Source: JAFGPJ01 sp964439135
GTDB taxonomy: Bacteria; Planctomycetota; Phycisphaerae; Sedimentisphaerales; Anaerobacaceae
Assembly: GCA_964439135.1 (NCBI GenBank)
Contig: CAYTNN010000054.1
Location: 1 to 22,401, forward strand
Length of the DNA: 22,401 nt
Reading direction: 5' to 3'
The notes below the pieces were generated by a model. That model did no database searches, was not told the origin of the DNA, and saw only the letters and a program-made list of their open reading frames with translations. The position numbers and the translations under genes were made by a program. This document shows positions 16,059-22,401 of the stretch, piece after piece; within the stretch, counting starts at the first letter, position 1, and each line of letters begins with the position of its first letter.

Positions 16059-17178
16059 TTATTTTTTCGTACCGCTTGTTTTTGCTCTATGTCGCAGATA
16101 ACTTTCGATAAATCCGTCGATTTCTCCATCCAGCACCGCCTCGACGTTTCCGACCTGGAAGTTGGTTCGATGGTCCTTGATCATCTGGTAAGGCTGCAGA
16201 ACGTAGCTTCGTATCTGGTTGCCCCAGGCAATCTCGCCCTTATTTCCGTACAGTTTTGCAATCTCATCATCCCGTTTTTGCTGCTCGAGCATGTACAGTT
16301 TTGCCTTGAGCATTTTCATTGCCTGGGCACGATTGTTATGCTGGCTTCTCTCGTTCTGGCATTGGACCACGATACCGGTCGGCTCGTGTGTAATCCGCAC
16401 CGCCGAGCTGGTCTTGTTAACATGCTGGCCGCCGGCGCCGCTGGCGCGATAAAAGTCGATCCTGATGTCGTCATCATCTATTTCGATATCGATATCATCC
16501 TCGAATTCCGGAATGCAATCCACCGCCGCAAAACTTGTGTGCCGCCGTTTGTTCGCATCGAACGGGCTTATCCGTACAAGTCGGTGCACTCCCGTCTCGC
16601 ACGAGAACTTGCCGAATGCAAAAGGCCCGCTTACCCGCAGTGTTATCGAGCGAATTCCCGCTTCTTCTCCCGGCGTGATATCAAGCTCCTTGTAATTGTA
16701 TTTGTTTGCATCGAAATACCGTGTGTACATCCTGAGCAGCATGTTTGCCCAGTCGCAGCTCTCGGTTCCTCCCGCTCCGGCGTGGATACTGAAAAAGCAA
16801 TTCTTAGTATCCTCCGGTCTGGACAACAATCCTGCCAGCTCGATCTGCTCGCACTTTTTGATTAGTTCCTCAAGATCATCTTCCAACTGCCGGAATTCGT
16901 CCCGGTCCGACTCGGCCGCTGCCAGCTCGAACAGTTCCTGAAGGTCTTCGACCTCGCGGTGTATTTCTTCCACCGGATCAATAATCGACTTTAGTGCGCT
17001 CAACTGAGAGACAGTCGACTGGGCCAAATCGGGATTGTCCCAGAATCCCTCCCTGGACATCTGGTTTTCGAGCTTTTGTAGCTGGGATTTCTTGCTGGGC
17101 AAGTCAAAGCCAGTCCCGGATTTGATTTACCCGGGCCGATAATTCTGATATTGTTGATTTTAATTCTGTTACTTCCAT
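16059..17178 (-). CDS. prfB: Peptide chain release factor 2, made by programmed +1 frameshift
   Basis: Recognises UGA and UAA stop codons. The gene is in two frames. Frame 0 starts at ATG 17178 (GGTGA upstream) and encodes 24 residues, MEVTELKSTISELSARVNQI then RDWL, ending at CTT TGA. After a +1 shift at CTT the reading continues from GAC at 17105 to TAA at 16059, giving 372 aa in total, close to E. coli RF2 (365). The stop-recognition tripeptide SPF is at about 204-206 (RISPFDANKRRHTSF) and the peptidyl-tRNA hydrolysis GGQ at about 249-251 (SGAGGQHVNKTSSAVR), nearly the E. coli positions. The downstream frame alone has only a TTG near its 5' end (17102) and lacks the first helix, so it should not be taken as the start. 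Expression should be autoregulated by RF2 level. Confidence 0.96.
17103..17109 (-). promoter_or_regulatory. RF2 programmed +1 ribosomal frameshift site CTTTGAC
   Basis: CTT TGA C is the classical slippery site of bacterial prfB: at low RF2 the ribosome slips from CTT to TTT and reads GAC. The codons before it are CGG GAC TGG. The internal SD-like stimulator is weaker than the AGGGGG of E. coli; only CGGGA is seen. The protein sequence on both sides aligns continuously with RF2, which makes a sequencing frameshift very unlikely. Confidence 0.95.
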
Positions 17179-17192
17179 ATTTCACCGGAGCC

Positions 17193-17221
17193 TTTATATC
17201 ACATCCGGGCGGGATATGCAA
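17193..17221 (-). promoter_or_regulatory. Candidate sigma70-type promoter for prfB and downstream genes
   Basis: On the minus strand TTGCAT (-35) and TATAAA (-10) are separated by 17 bases, ending 15 bases before the prfB ATG. The predicted leader would be only about eight bases, leaving just the GGTGA ribosome-binding site. Spacing is ideal and the -10 matches 5 of 6, but the -35 matches only 3 of 6. Confidence 0.5.
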
Positions 17222-17264
17222 CTGCCTTGTTGTATTTAAGGCCTGGGCAAACGTGAAATAGGAT

Positions 17265-17293
17265 TTGACAGACAGCAATAAGGCGTTTATAGT
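17265..17293 (+). promoter_or_regulatory. Near-consensus sigma70-type promoter for the ThuA/epimerase/DUF1080 cassette
   Basis: TTGACA (perfect -35) and TATAGT (-10, 5 of 6) are separated by exactly 17 bases. The predicted start site near 17300 gives a leader of about 45 bases before ATG 17345, with AAGGAG seven bases upstream of it. Such a strong core promoter suggests high or repressor-controlled expression. No clear operator palindrome was found in the divergent region. Confidence 0.7.
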
Positions 17294-17344
17294 ACGAAAA
17301 TCATGAATAGGCCCTATTTCCATTGGCATTCAAGGAGAGTAGTC

Positions 17345-18106
17345 ATGAGGTACGCAGCGGCACTTGGAGCATTAGTCATTTTTGCAGCGGGTTGTGGTCA
17401 GATTCATGCCGCTTCGGTAGAAGGCCAAAGCGATGCCCCCAAAAAGAAGGTTCTGATCGTTACCGGCGTCGATTATCCGGGGCACAAATGGAAGCTGACT
17501 GCACCGGTTCTGGCCAAAGCCATAGCGGCGGACAAAAGATTGGATGTTACCATTACTGAGGAACCAAACGACTTGGCGAGCGATAAACTCGGCGATTATG
17601 ATGTAATTGTGCTGCACTTTATGGACTGGGAAGTTCCCGATCCCGGCCCCGTAGCCCGTGCCAACCTCAAACGCGTAGTCCAGAACGGCAAGGGCCTGGT
17701 GTTGGTTCACTTCGCTTGCGGTGCGTTTCAGGAGTGGCCTGAATTCGTCAAACTTGCCGGGCGGGTATGGGATCCCAATCTGCGGGGACACGATCCTCAC
17801 GGCAAATTCGCCGTCAAAATCACAGACCAAAAGCACCCGGCAATGAAGGGCATGAAAGACTTTGAGACGGTCGATGAGTTATATACGTGCTTAGCGGGTG
17901 AAACTCCGATCAAGATCCTGGCGACCGCCCGTTCAAAGGTGGACGACAAGGATTATCCAATGGCTTTTGTGCTGGACTATGGCAAGGGCCGCGTCTTCCA
18001 CAGCGTGCTCGGGCACGATGTTCAGGCATTTGACAGCCCTTACGTCGGCCGGCTCTATCGCAACGCCTGCGCCTGGAGTGCAGGGCTGGAACCTTCGGAT
18101 AATTGA
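17345..18106 (+). CDS. Exported ThuA-like protein
   Basis: A 253 aa protein with a ThuA (trehalose-utilisation) domain, a class I glutamine-amidotransferase-like fold. The N-terminus MRYAAALGALVIFAAGCGQI is a signal sequence with a possible lipobox at Cys17; cleavage at HAA-S by signal peptidase I is the alternative. The domain runs from about 34 to 245: KKVLIVTGVDYPGHKWK (strand 1 and ligand loop), YDVIVLHFMDW, GKGLVLVHFACGAFQEWPEF (nucleophile-elbow region) and GKGRVFHSVLGHD. ATG 17345 is chosen because AAGGAG lies seven bases upstream and the signal peptide begins there; an in-frame ATG at 17303 has no SD sequence. ThuA domains are linked to sugar metabolism, but no reaction is firmly established for this type. 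It is the first gene of the cassette. Confidence 0.85.
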   Translation: MRYAAALGALVIFAAGCGQIHAASVEGQSDAPKKKVLIVTGVDYPGHKWKLTAPVLAKAIAADKRLDVTITEEPNDLASDKLGDYDVIVLHFMDWEVPDPGPVARANLKRVVQNGKGLVLVHFACGAFQEWPEFVKLAGRVWDPNLRGHDPHGKFAVKITDQKHPAMKGMKDFETVDELYTCLAGETPIKILATARSKVDDKDYPMAFVLDYGKGRVFHSVLGHDVQAFDSPYVGRLYRNACAWSAGLEPSDN

Positions 18107-18151
18107 AACTGTAAATAATACTAACCATCATAGGTATAAGGAGAAACTTCA

Positions 18152-19003
18152 ATGAAAGCTGGATTTAATATGTTGTTGTGGACCGGGCATGTTACAGAGG
18201 AAGATTTTCCGCGCTTGGAAATGCTCAAGAAGGCAGGCTTCGATGGTGTGGAGATTCCGCTTTTCGGCGGTGACGTCGCGCATTTTGAAAAGGTTGGCAA
18301 GGCTATCAAGGACAATGGTCTCGGCTGCACCTCGGTGACGGTCATCCCGGATGAAGAGCACAATCCCATCAGCGCCGACGCCGGTCACCGCAAGGGCGGA
18401 CTCGAGCATCTCAAGTGGGCGATCGACTGCTCGGAAGCTTTGGGCTCGGAGATTCTGTGCGGGCCGTTTTATCAGCCGCTGGGTGTCTTTACCGGCGAAG
18501 GGCCGACCGAAGACGAGAAGAAACGTGCCGCCCAGGTGCATCAGGATGCCGCTGACTATGCAGCCAAGGCGAACGTGACTTTAGCGGTAGAGTACCTCAA
18601 TCGCTTCGAGTGCTACTTCCTCAACACCATGGCCGCCACGGCGGATTTCGTAAAACGCGTTAATAAGCCCAACTACGGCGTTCTGTTCGATACGTTCCAT
18701 GCCCACATCGAAGAGAAAGACCCGGTCGGGTGCATAGGTCCGAACATTGATATAATCAAGCACGTGCACATCAGCGAAAACGACCGCGGCACGCCCGGCA
18801 GGGGGCATGTGGACTGGGCGGGCACTTTCAAGGCTCTGCGTTCAGCGGGCTACGATGGGTGGCTGATGATCGAGGCGTTCGGACGGGCGCTGCCCGACTT
18901 AGCGGCGGCAACTCGCGTCTGGCGTGATTTATCCACCAGCCCGGAGGAAGTTTATACCGAGGGTTTGAAGCTTATCAAAGAGCAATGGCAGGCCGCAGCC
19001 TAA
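18152..19003 (+). CDS. Sugar isomerase/epimerase TIM barrel, D-tagatose/D-psicose 3-epimerase-like
   Basis: A 283 aa cytosolic protein of the AP-endonuclease-2 / xylose-isomerase-like TIM barrel family, without signal peptide. Metal and catalytic positions are Glu147 (LAVEYLNRFE), Asp180 (LFDTFHAHIEE), His206 (KHVHISENDRG) and Glu241 (LMIEAF). They match the D-tagatose 3-epimerase set (Glu152, Asp185, His211, Glu246) at a constant offset of five; His183 and Arg212 also match. The family includes ketose 3-epimerases, hydroxypyruvate isomerases and enzymes acting on 3-keto glycosides, so the substrate is open. ATG 18152 has AAGGAG eight bases upstream and lies 45 bases after the ThuA gene. It would act on a sugar after import, in contrast to its exported neighbours. 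Confidence 0.85.
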   Translation: MKAGFNMLLWTGHVTEEDFPRLEMLKKAGFDGVEIPLFGGDVAHFEKVGKAIKDNGLGCTSVTVIPDEEHNPISADAGHRKGGLEHLKWAIDCSEALGSEILCGPFYQPLGVFTGEGPTEDEKKRAAQVHQDAADYAAKANVTLAVEYLNRFECYFLNTMAATADFVKRVNKPNYGVLFDTFHAHIEEKDPVGCIGPNIDIIKHVHISENDRGTPGRGHVDWAGTFKALRSAGYDGWLMIEAFGRALPDLAAATRVWRDLSTSPEEVYTEGLKLIKEQWQAAA

Positions 19004-19048
19004 ATACTGTGATATGCCGGGTCTCAATTTATGAATGGAGGAATTGTT

Positions 19049-20626
19049 ATGCGTAAAATTCACTCACGACTGATCTGTATTGTTTTTTTTGTTATGCTGG
19101 GATTTGTCACAGCGAATGCCGTTGCTCAAGAGGCCGGCTTTAAGCCGATCTTCGACGGCCGTACGCTCGACGGCTGGAAAGCCGCTGAGATGAGCTACTG
19201 GTCCGTGCAGGACGGGGCAATCACCGGACGCTCCACCGAGCAGAATCCGGTCAAGAGCAACCAGTTCCTCGCCTGGCAGCTTGGCGATGTGGACGATTTC
19301 GAGTTGAAGCTGAAATACCGCATAAGCGGCACACCGGCGGCCAACTCCGGCATACAAATTCGCAGCCGGGTCGAGCCGGCCGGCCACGCCGTCGGTTACC
19401 AGGCGGATATCGATCTGGCAGGCCAGTATGCCGGGGCGCTTTATGACGAGCGAGGACGAGGAATGCTCGCAACGCGGGGGCAGAAAACCGTCATCGGATC
19501 CGACGGCAAGATGGCCCACAGCCCGCTCGGCGACGCTGATGCCCTGATGAACATTATCAAAAAGGATGACTGGAACGATTATCATATTATCGCCCGCGGC
19601 AACAAGATCATTCTGAAAGTCAACGGCCAGGTCACCGCCGAGGTCATCGACAACGACAAAGCCCAGCGTGAAATGTCCGGCGTGCTGGCGCTGCAATTGC
19701 ATGCGGGCCCGCCCATGACGATCGAGTTCAAGGACATCCAAATGAAACGTACGAAGCTTCAAGATAAAAAGAAGATTGTCCTGGTGGCCGGCCCTCCCAG
19801 CCACGGCTACGGCTACCATGAGCACTATGCCGGCTGTCTTCTACTGGCAAAATACCTCAACGAGGGCATGCCGAGCGTTTACGCAACCGTCTACAAGAAC
19901 GGATGGCCCAAAGACCCGACGGCCCTTGATAACGCCGACGAGGTCGCAGTCTACTGCGACGGTGGCGGCGGACATGTCGTCATGAAACACCTTGATGAAA
20001 TGGATGCGCTGGCCAAAAAAGGCGTCGGCATTGCTATGCTCCATTACGCGGTCGAGGTGCCCAAGGGCAAGCCGGGCAACTACATGCTCGACTGGATTGG
20101 CGGCTATTTTGAAACTGACTGGTCCGTCAACCCGACTTGGGAAGCGAAATTCACCGATTTCCCGAAGCACCCCATCACTCGGGGAGTAAAGCCCTTTTCC
20201 ATTCGTGACGAATGGTATTACCACATGCGTTTCCCCCCGGACATGGAAAACGTCACGCCTGTCCTTACCGCAATACCGCCCGACAGCACCCGCAACAGGC
20301 CCGATGACGCCCACGGCGGTAATCCAACCGTCCGGGCCGGAAAAGGCATGCCCGAGCATCTGGCCTGGGCCTATGAGCGTGCCGGTGGTGGACGAGGTTT
20401 CGGTTTCACGGGCAGCCACGACCAGATTAATTGGGCGCACAATGACTTCCGCAAGATAGTTTTGAACGGCCTGGTTTGGGCCGCCGGAATCGAGGTCCCT
20501 TCCGACGGAGTCCCTTCCGAAACACCCACGACCGAGCAGCTCCGCGCCAATATGGACTATCCCGATCCCGGAAGCTGGAACTGGGACAGGATCCAGGAGA
20601 AAATCGATAAGTGGAACGGTCAATAG
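19049..20626 (+). CDS. Exported DUF1080 (3-keto-disaccharide hydrolase family) - ThuA fusion protein
   Basis: A 525 aa two-domain protein. Residues 1-26 form a signal peptide (MRKIHSRLICIVFFVMLGFV then TANAVA, cleaved before QEAG). The DUF1080 lectin-like jelly-roll domain spans about 32-225, with FDGRTLDGW near its start, SGIQIRSRVEPAG in the middle and GVLALQLHAGPPMTIEFKDI at its end, all family hallmarks. A ThuA-like domain follows (about 231-480): KIVLVAGPPSHGYGYHEHY, GVGIAMLHYAVEVPKG and RDEWYYHMRF. ATG at 19049 is preferred over ATG 19031 because GGAGG lies seven bases upstream and the signal peptide starts there. The gene lies 45 bases after the TIM-barrel gene and ends just before a terminator. 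DUF1080 proteins are named after hydrolysis of 3-keto disaccharides; activity here is inferred. Confidence 0.87.
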   Translation: MRKIHSRLICIVFFVMLGFVTANAVAQEAGFKPIFDGRTLDGWKAAEMSYWSVQDGAITGRSTEQNPVKSNQFLAWQLGDVDDFELKLKYRISGTPAANSGIQIRSRVEPAGHAVGYQADIDLAGQYAGALYDERGRGMLATRGQKTVIGSDGKMAHSPLGDADALMNIIKKDDWNDYHIIARGNKIILKVNGQVTAEVIDNDKAQREMSGVLALQLHAGPPMTIEFKDIQMKRTKLQDKKKIVLVAGPPSHGYGYHEHYAGCLLLAKYLNEGMPSVYATVYKNGWPKDPTALDNADEVAVYCDGGGGHVVMKHLDEMDALAKKGVGIAMLHYAVEVPKGKPGNYMLDWIGGYFETDWSVNPTWEAKFTDFPKHPITRGVKPFSIRDEWYYHMRFPPDMENVTPVLTAIPPDSTRNRPDDAHGGNPTVRAGKGMPEHLAWAYERAGGGRGFGFTGSHDQINWAHNDFRKIVLNGLVWAAGIEVPSDGVPSETPTTEQLRANMDYPDPGSWNWDRIQEKIDKWNGQ

Positions 20627-20654
20627 ATGCAAGACACCGTCTTGAGACTTTTTC

Positions 20655-20700
20655 GGGCTCCGAATTTTGCAATATGCCGCAAAACTCGGAGCCCTTTTTT
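20655..20700 (+). terminator. Strong Rho-independent terminator after the DUF1080-ThuA gene
   Basis: A hairpin has a nine-pair outer stem GGGCTCCGA/TCGGAGCCC, then one A-C mismatch, then six more pairs TTTTGC/GCAAAA around a loop of about eight bases, followed directly by six T residues. It begins 28 bases after the stop codon. The other strand lacks a T tract, so it does not serve the convergent GH97 gene. Confidence 0.9.
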
Positions 20701-20748
20701 ATTAGGGGCTTCTTCGCGAACCGCCCTTAAAAGCAAATGCGTTAATTT

Positions 20749-22401
20749 CTATAGAGCGGCGGGTTGGATTCTGATTGCCTGGCCGTTGCGAGGTGGTAGT
20801 TCGACCTTTAGAACCGTTGAAGAACCCACAATGCAGCGACTGATTTTCACGCCGGTCCGTGTCGATACGGCCGAATCGTCGGTGTAGATGTAAGCGATAT
20901 ACTCCCGATCTTCGTCCAAAAAATTCAGCGGAACGTCCAAAGTGTGCGGGTCATTTCCGTTCATGCATCCGATGAACCAGCTTTCACCGGAGCGGCGGGC
21001 GAGAACGGCAGATTCGCCGATTCGGCCGTGAAGGACTTTTGTGTTGTCCCAGACTGTGGGAACATGATCGAAGAATTCCAGCTCCGGCTCATCACCGATG
21101 ACATTGCGGCCGCCTCCCGCGCCGCCGGCCCTCCGCGGAGAGCTGCCCGGCCGGTCGTACCAGTATAGAAATTGCCATGGACTGTAGAAACATACGCTCT
21201 TGGCCAATTGGTATGCGTGGCTCGCGTTGTCGTCGACCCGCCGGTCGTAATAGCAGATGGTGTTATCACCCGCACCGGCCAGCATTCGAGTGAATAGAAT
21301 GGTCAGAGTCAAACTGTTCGAAGGTTTGGTTTCGTCGCCCGCGATTCCTTCCTGCGTCATGAGATTCGGATACGTTCGGCTGTAGCCGGTCGGGCGGTAC
21401 TCATCGTGAATATCGACCATCAGATGATGCCGGGCCGCCTTGCGCACGGCTTCGTGGAGCCATGCCGTCCAGCGCTGCGAACCGACCTGCACGAAGCCGT
21501 ATTTGACGCCCTTTATCCCCCATTTTTCATAGAGCGGCAGAATCTCGTCGAGTTGGCGTTCGAGCGCTTTGCGATTGACATACAGAATAATTCCGATGCC
21601 GCGCTGCTTTGCGTAGTCGATAACCTGGTGCAGGTCCAGCGGGCCTTTCGAGCGTTTCGGATCGACGGAGATGGTCCTGGCGTCGGATTCGTCGCTGTTC
21701 TCTTCGCCGTACCAGCCGGCGTCAAATTCGACGTACTGCAGATTGTGCTCGACGGCGAAATCGACGCAGGCCTTGCCGCCGGTGGTGGTTAAAGTCACCT
21801 CACGGATAACTTTGCCGGGTTTGATCCAGGAAGTGTCTTCGACCGCGCAGGGCTCGTTCAGGTTCAGCAGCAGATAATTGTGTTCGAGCAGTTCTCCGGG
21901 AGTCCGACCGAGCATAATAACTCGCCACGGCGTCGTCATCGGGGTCGTGGCGCCAACTTCGCTGTGCAGCGAGCTGACCAGCGTGAGCGGTTGGCTCTTA
22001 TCCGGCGATAGACGCATGCGCGCGTAATCCACCAGCCGGGCCTCGGCCACCGACGCGAAAAGTCCTTTGTCGATTTCAATCGTCAGCGGCCTTTCACAAT
22101 TATTCTTGATCTTGCTGATCGGAACCCTGCTGTACTCGCCCTGGGCGGAATAGGTTGCGTAAGCTGTGTGGTCGTGTGTGAAACTAAACTGCGTCTTCTC
22201 CGCTGAGATAACGAAGTTTTTCAGCGCATCCTGCTGAGGCAGGGTATAACAGAATGCCGCCCCTTCGTTGTAAGCACGGAACGTAAGACGAAGCCGGCGA
22301 TGGGGTGGGCGGCGTTCTTTAAGTTCGGCAACGAGTTGATTGTAATTGTCCCGGATTATCTTTCGCTCGGCGTAAACGGGCGAATATGTACTGTCGTGAC
22401 T
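20749..22401 (-). CDS. Glycoside hydrolase family 97 (alpha-glucosidase/alpha-galactosidase type), 5' end outside window
   Basis: The frame is open from the window edge to TAG at 20749 (550 codons). The GTG at 22050 lies inside the conserved N-terminal domain and is not the start; the true start and signal peptide are missing. The N-terminal GH97 beta-sandwich is seen as LRLTFRAYNEGAAFCYTLPQ. The catalytic barrel includes WIKPGKVIREVTLTT, YVEFDAGWYGEE, DIHDEYRPTGYSRTYPN and MTQEGIAGDE. The C-terminal beta domain ends the protein. GH97 enzymes bind calcium and cleave alpha-glucosides or alpha-galactosides outside the cytosol, by inversion or retention. An Asp rather than Glu in IHDEYRPTG may hint at the retaining branch, which is tentative. 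A Gly/Arg-rich insert (SPRRAGGAGGGRN) interrupts the usual sequence after WYDRP. It is convergent with the DUF1080 cassette. Confidence 0.9.
   Translation of the reverse strand, partial: SHDSTYSPVYAERKIIRDNYNQLVAELKERRPPHRRLRLTFRAYNEGAAFCYTLPQQDALKNFVISAEKTQFSFTHDHTAYATYSAQGEYSRVPISKIKNNCERPLTIEIDKGLFASVAEARLVDYARMRLSPDKSQPLTLVSSLHSEVGATTPMTTPWRVIMLGRTPGELLEHNYLLLNLNEPCAVEDTSWIKPGKVIREVTLTTTGGKACVDFAVEHNLQYVEFDAGWYGEENSDESDARTISVDPKRSKGPLDLHQVIDYAKQRGIGIILYVNRKALERQLDEILPLYEKWGIKGVKYGFVQVGSQRWTAWLHEAVRKAARHHLMVDIHDEYRPTGYSRTYPNLMTQEGIAGDETKPSNSLTLTILFTRMLAGAGDNTICYYDRRVDDNASHAYQLAKSVCFYSPWQFLYWYDRPGSSPRRAGGAGGGRNVIGDEPELEFFDHVPTVWDNTKVLHGRIGESAVLARRSGESWFIGCMNGNDPHTLDVPLNFLDEDREYIAYIYTDDSAVSTRTGVKISRCIVGSSTVLKVELPPRNGQAIRIQPAAL

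Noticed and set aside
16089..16865. 258-codon plus-strand open frame opposite prfB
   Set aside because: It is antisense to the conserved RF2 domains, has no recognisable protein features, and the RF2 assignment of the other strand is certain.
19064..19825. 253-codon minus-strand open frame opposite the DUF1080 gene, and the similar 19841-20632 frame
   Set aside because: Both are mirror frames of a well-supported signal-peptide-bearing gene in GC-rich codons; no motif, no ribosome-binding site, no family resemblance.
20749..22050. GTG at 22050 as the start of the GH97 gene
   Set aside because: The frame continues upstream to the window edge with conserved GH97 N-terminal sequence, so the gene is simply cut by the window.
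1..22401. CRISPR arrays, insertion sequences, integrases, att sites, tRNA or rRNA genes
   Set aside because: No regularly spaced repeats, transposase or integrase motifs, or cloverleaf-like sequences were seen; the window reads as stable chromosomal DNA.

Overview
The window looks like chromosomal DNA of a Planctomycetes-type bacterium, probably in the Phycisphaerae or a related PVC lineage. The evidence is the combination of DUF1080/ThuA proteins, a DUF2723 glycosyltransferase, a GH97 hydrolase, a fused fucokinase/GDP-fucose pyrophosphorylase and a two-domain PTPS protein, at moderate GC. This is inferred from gene content; no rRNA or tRNA is present to confirm it. Starts are a mix of ATG, GTG and TTG. 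Several starts were moved from the longest open frame to an internal codon with a better Shine-Dalgarno (SD) sequence.

About 1-12.55 kb, all on the minus strand, is a compact surface-polysaccharide operon. Read in transcription order it encodes an SDR nucleotide-sugar epimerase/decarboxylase, bifunctional Fkp (L-fucose to GDP-L-fucose by salvage), Gmd and a GDP-L-fucose synthase (GDP-mannose to GDP-L-fucose de novo), a DUF2723 GT-C membrane protein, a Wzx-type flippase, a SAM methyltransferase, a small APH-fold kinase, a Wzy/ligase membrane protein and the start of a GT4 glycosyltransferase cut by the window edge. Most junctions are 4-base overlaps or gaps under 35 bases. The product is probably a fucose-containing, possibly methylated and phosphorylated, exported glycan.

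About 12.55-13.07 kb holds no confident gene: a weak promoter for the operon and a long open frame broken by one amber codon.

About 13.07-17.18 kb, minus strand, is a housekeeping run: prfB (with the classical +1 programmed frameshift site), pepA, folE and a PTPS gene. FolE and PTPS are consecutive pterin enzymes. The PTPS active domain has the Cys-x5-His-Gly-His spacing of true 6-pyruvoyltetrahydropterin synthases rather than the Cys-x3 spacing of E. coli QueD.

About 17.18-17.34 kb is a divergent promoter region with one minus-strand promoter for prfB and one near-consensus plus-strand promoter. The latter drives a three-gene cassette (17.35-20.63 kb): an exported ThuA-like protein, a cytosolic D-tagatose/psicose 3-epimerase-like TIM barrel and an exported DUF1080-ThuA fusion, closed by a strong intrinsic terminator. 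A convergent GH97 glycosidase, missing its N-terminus, fills the rest. The cassette plus GH97 suggests glycoside catabolism, possibly through 3-keto sugars, but no oxidoreductase is visible here.
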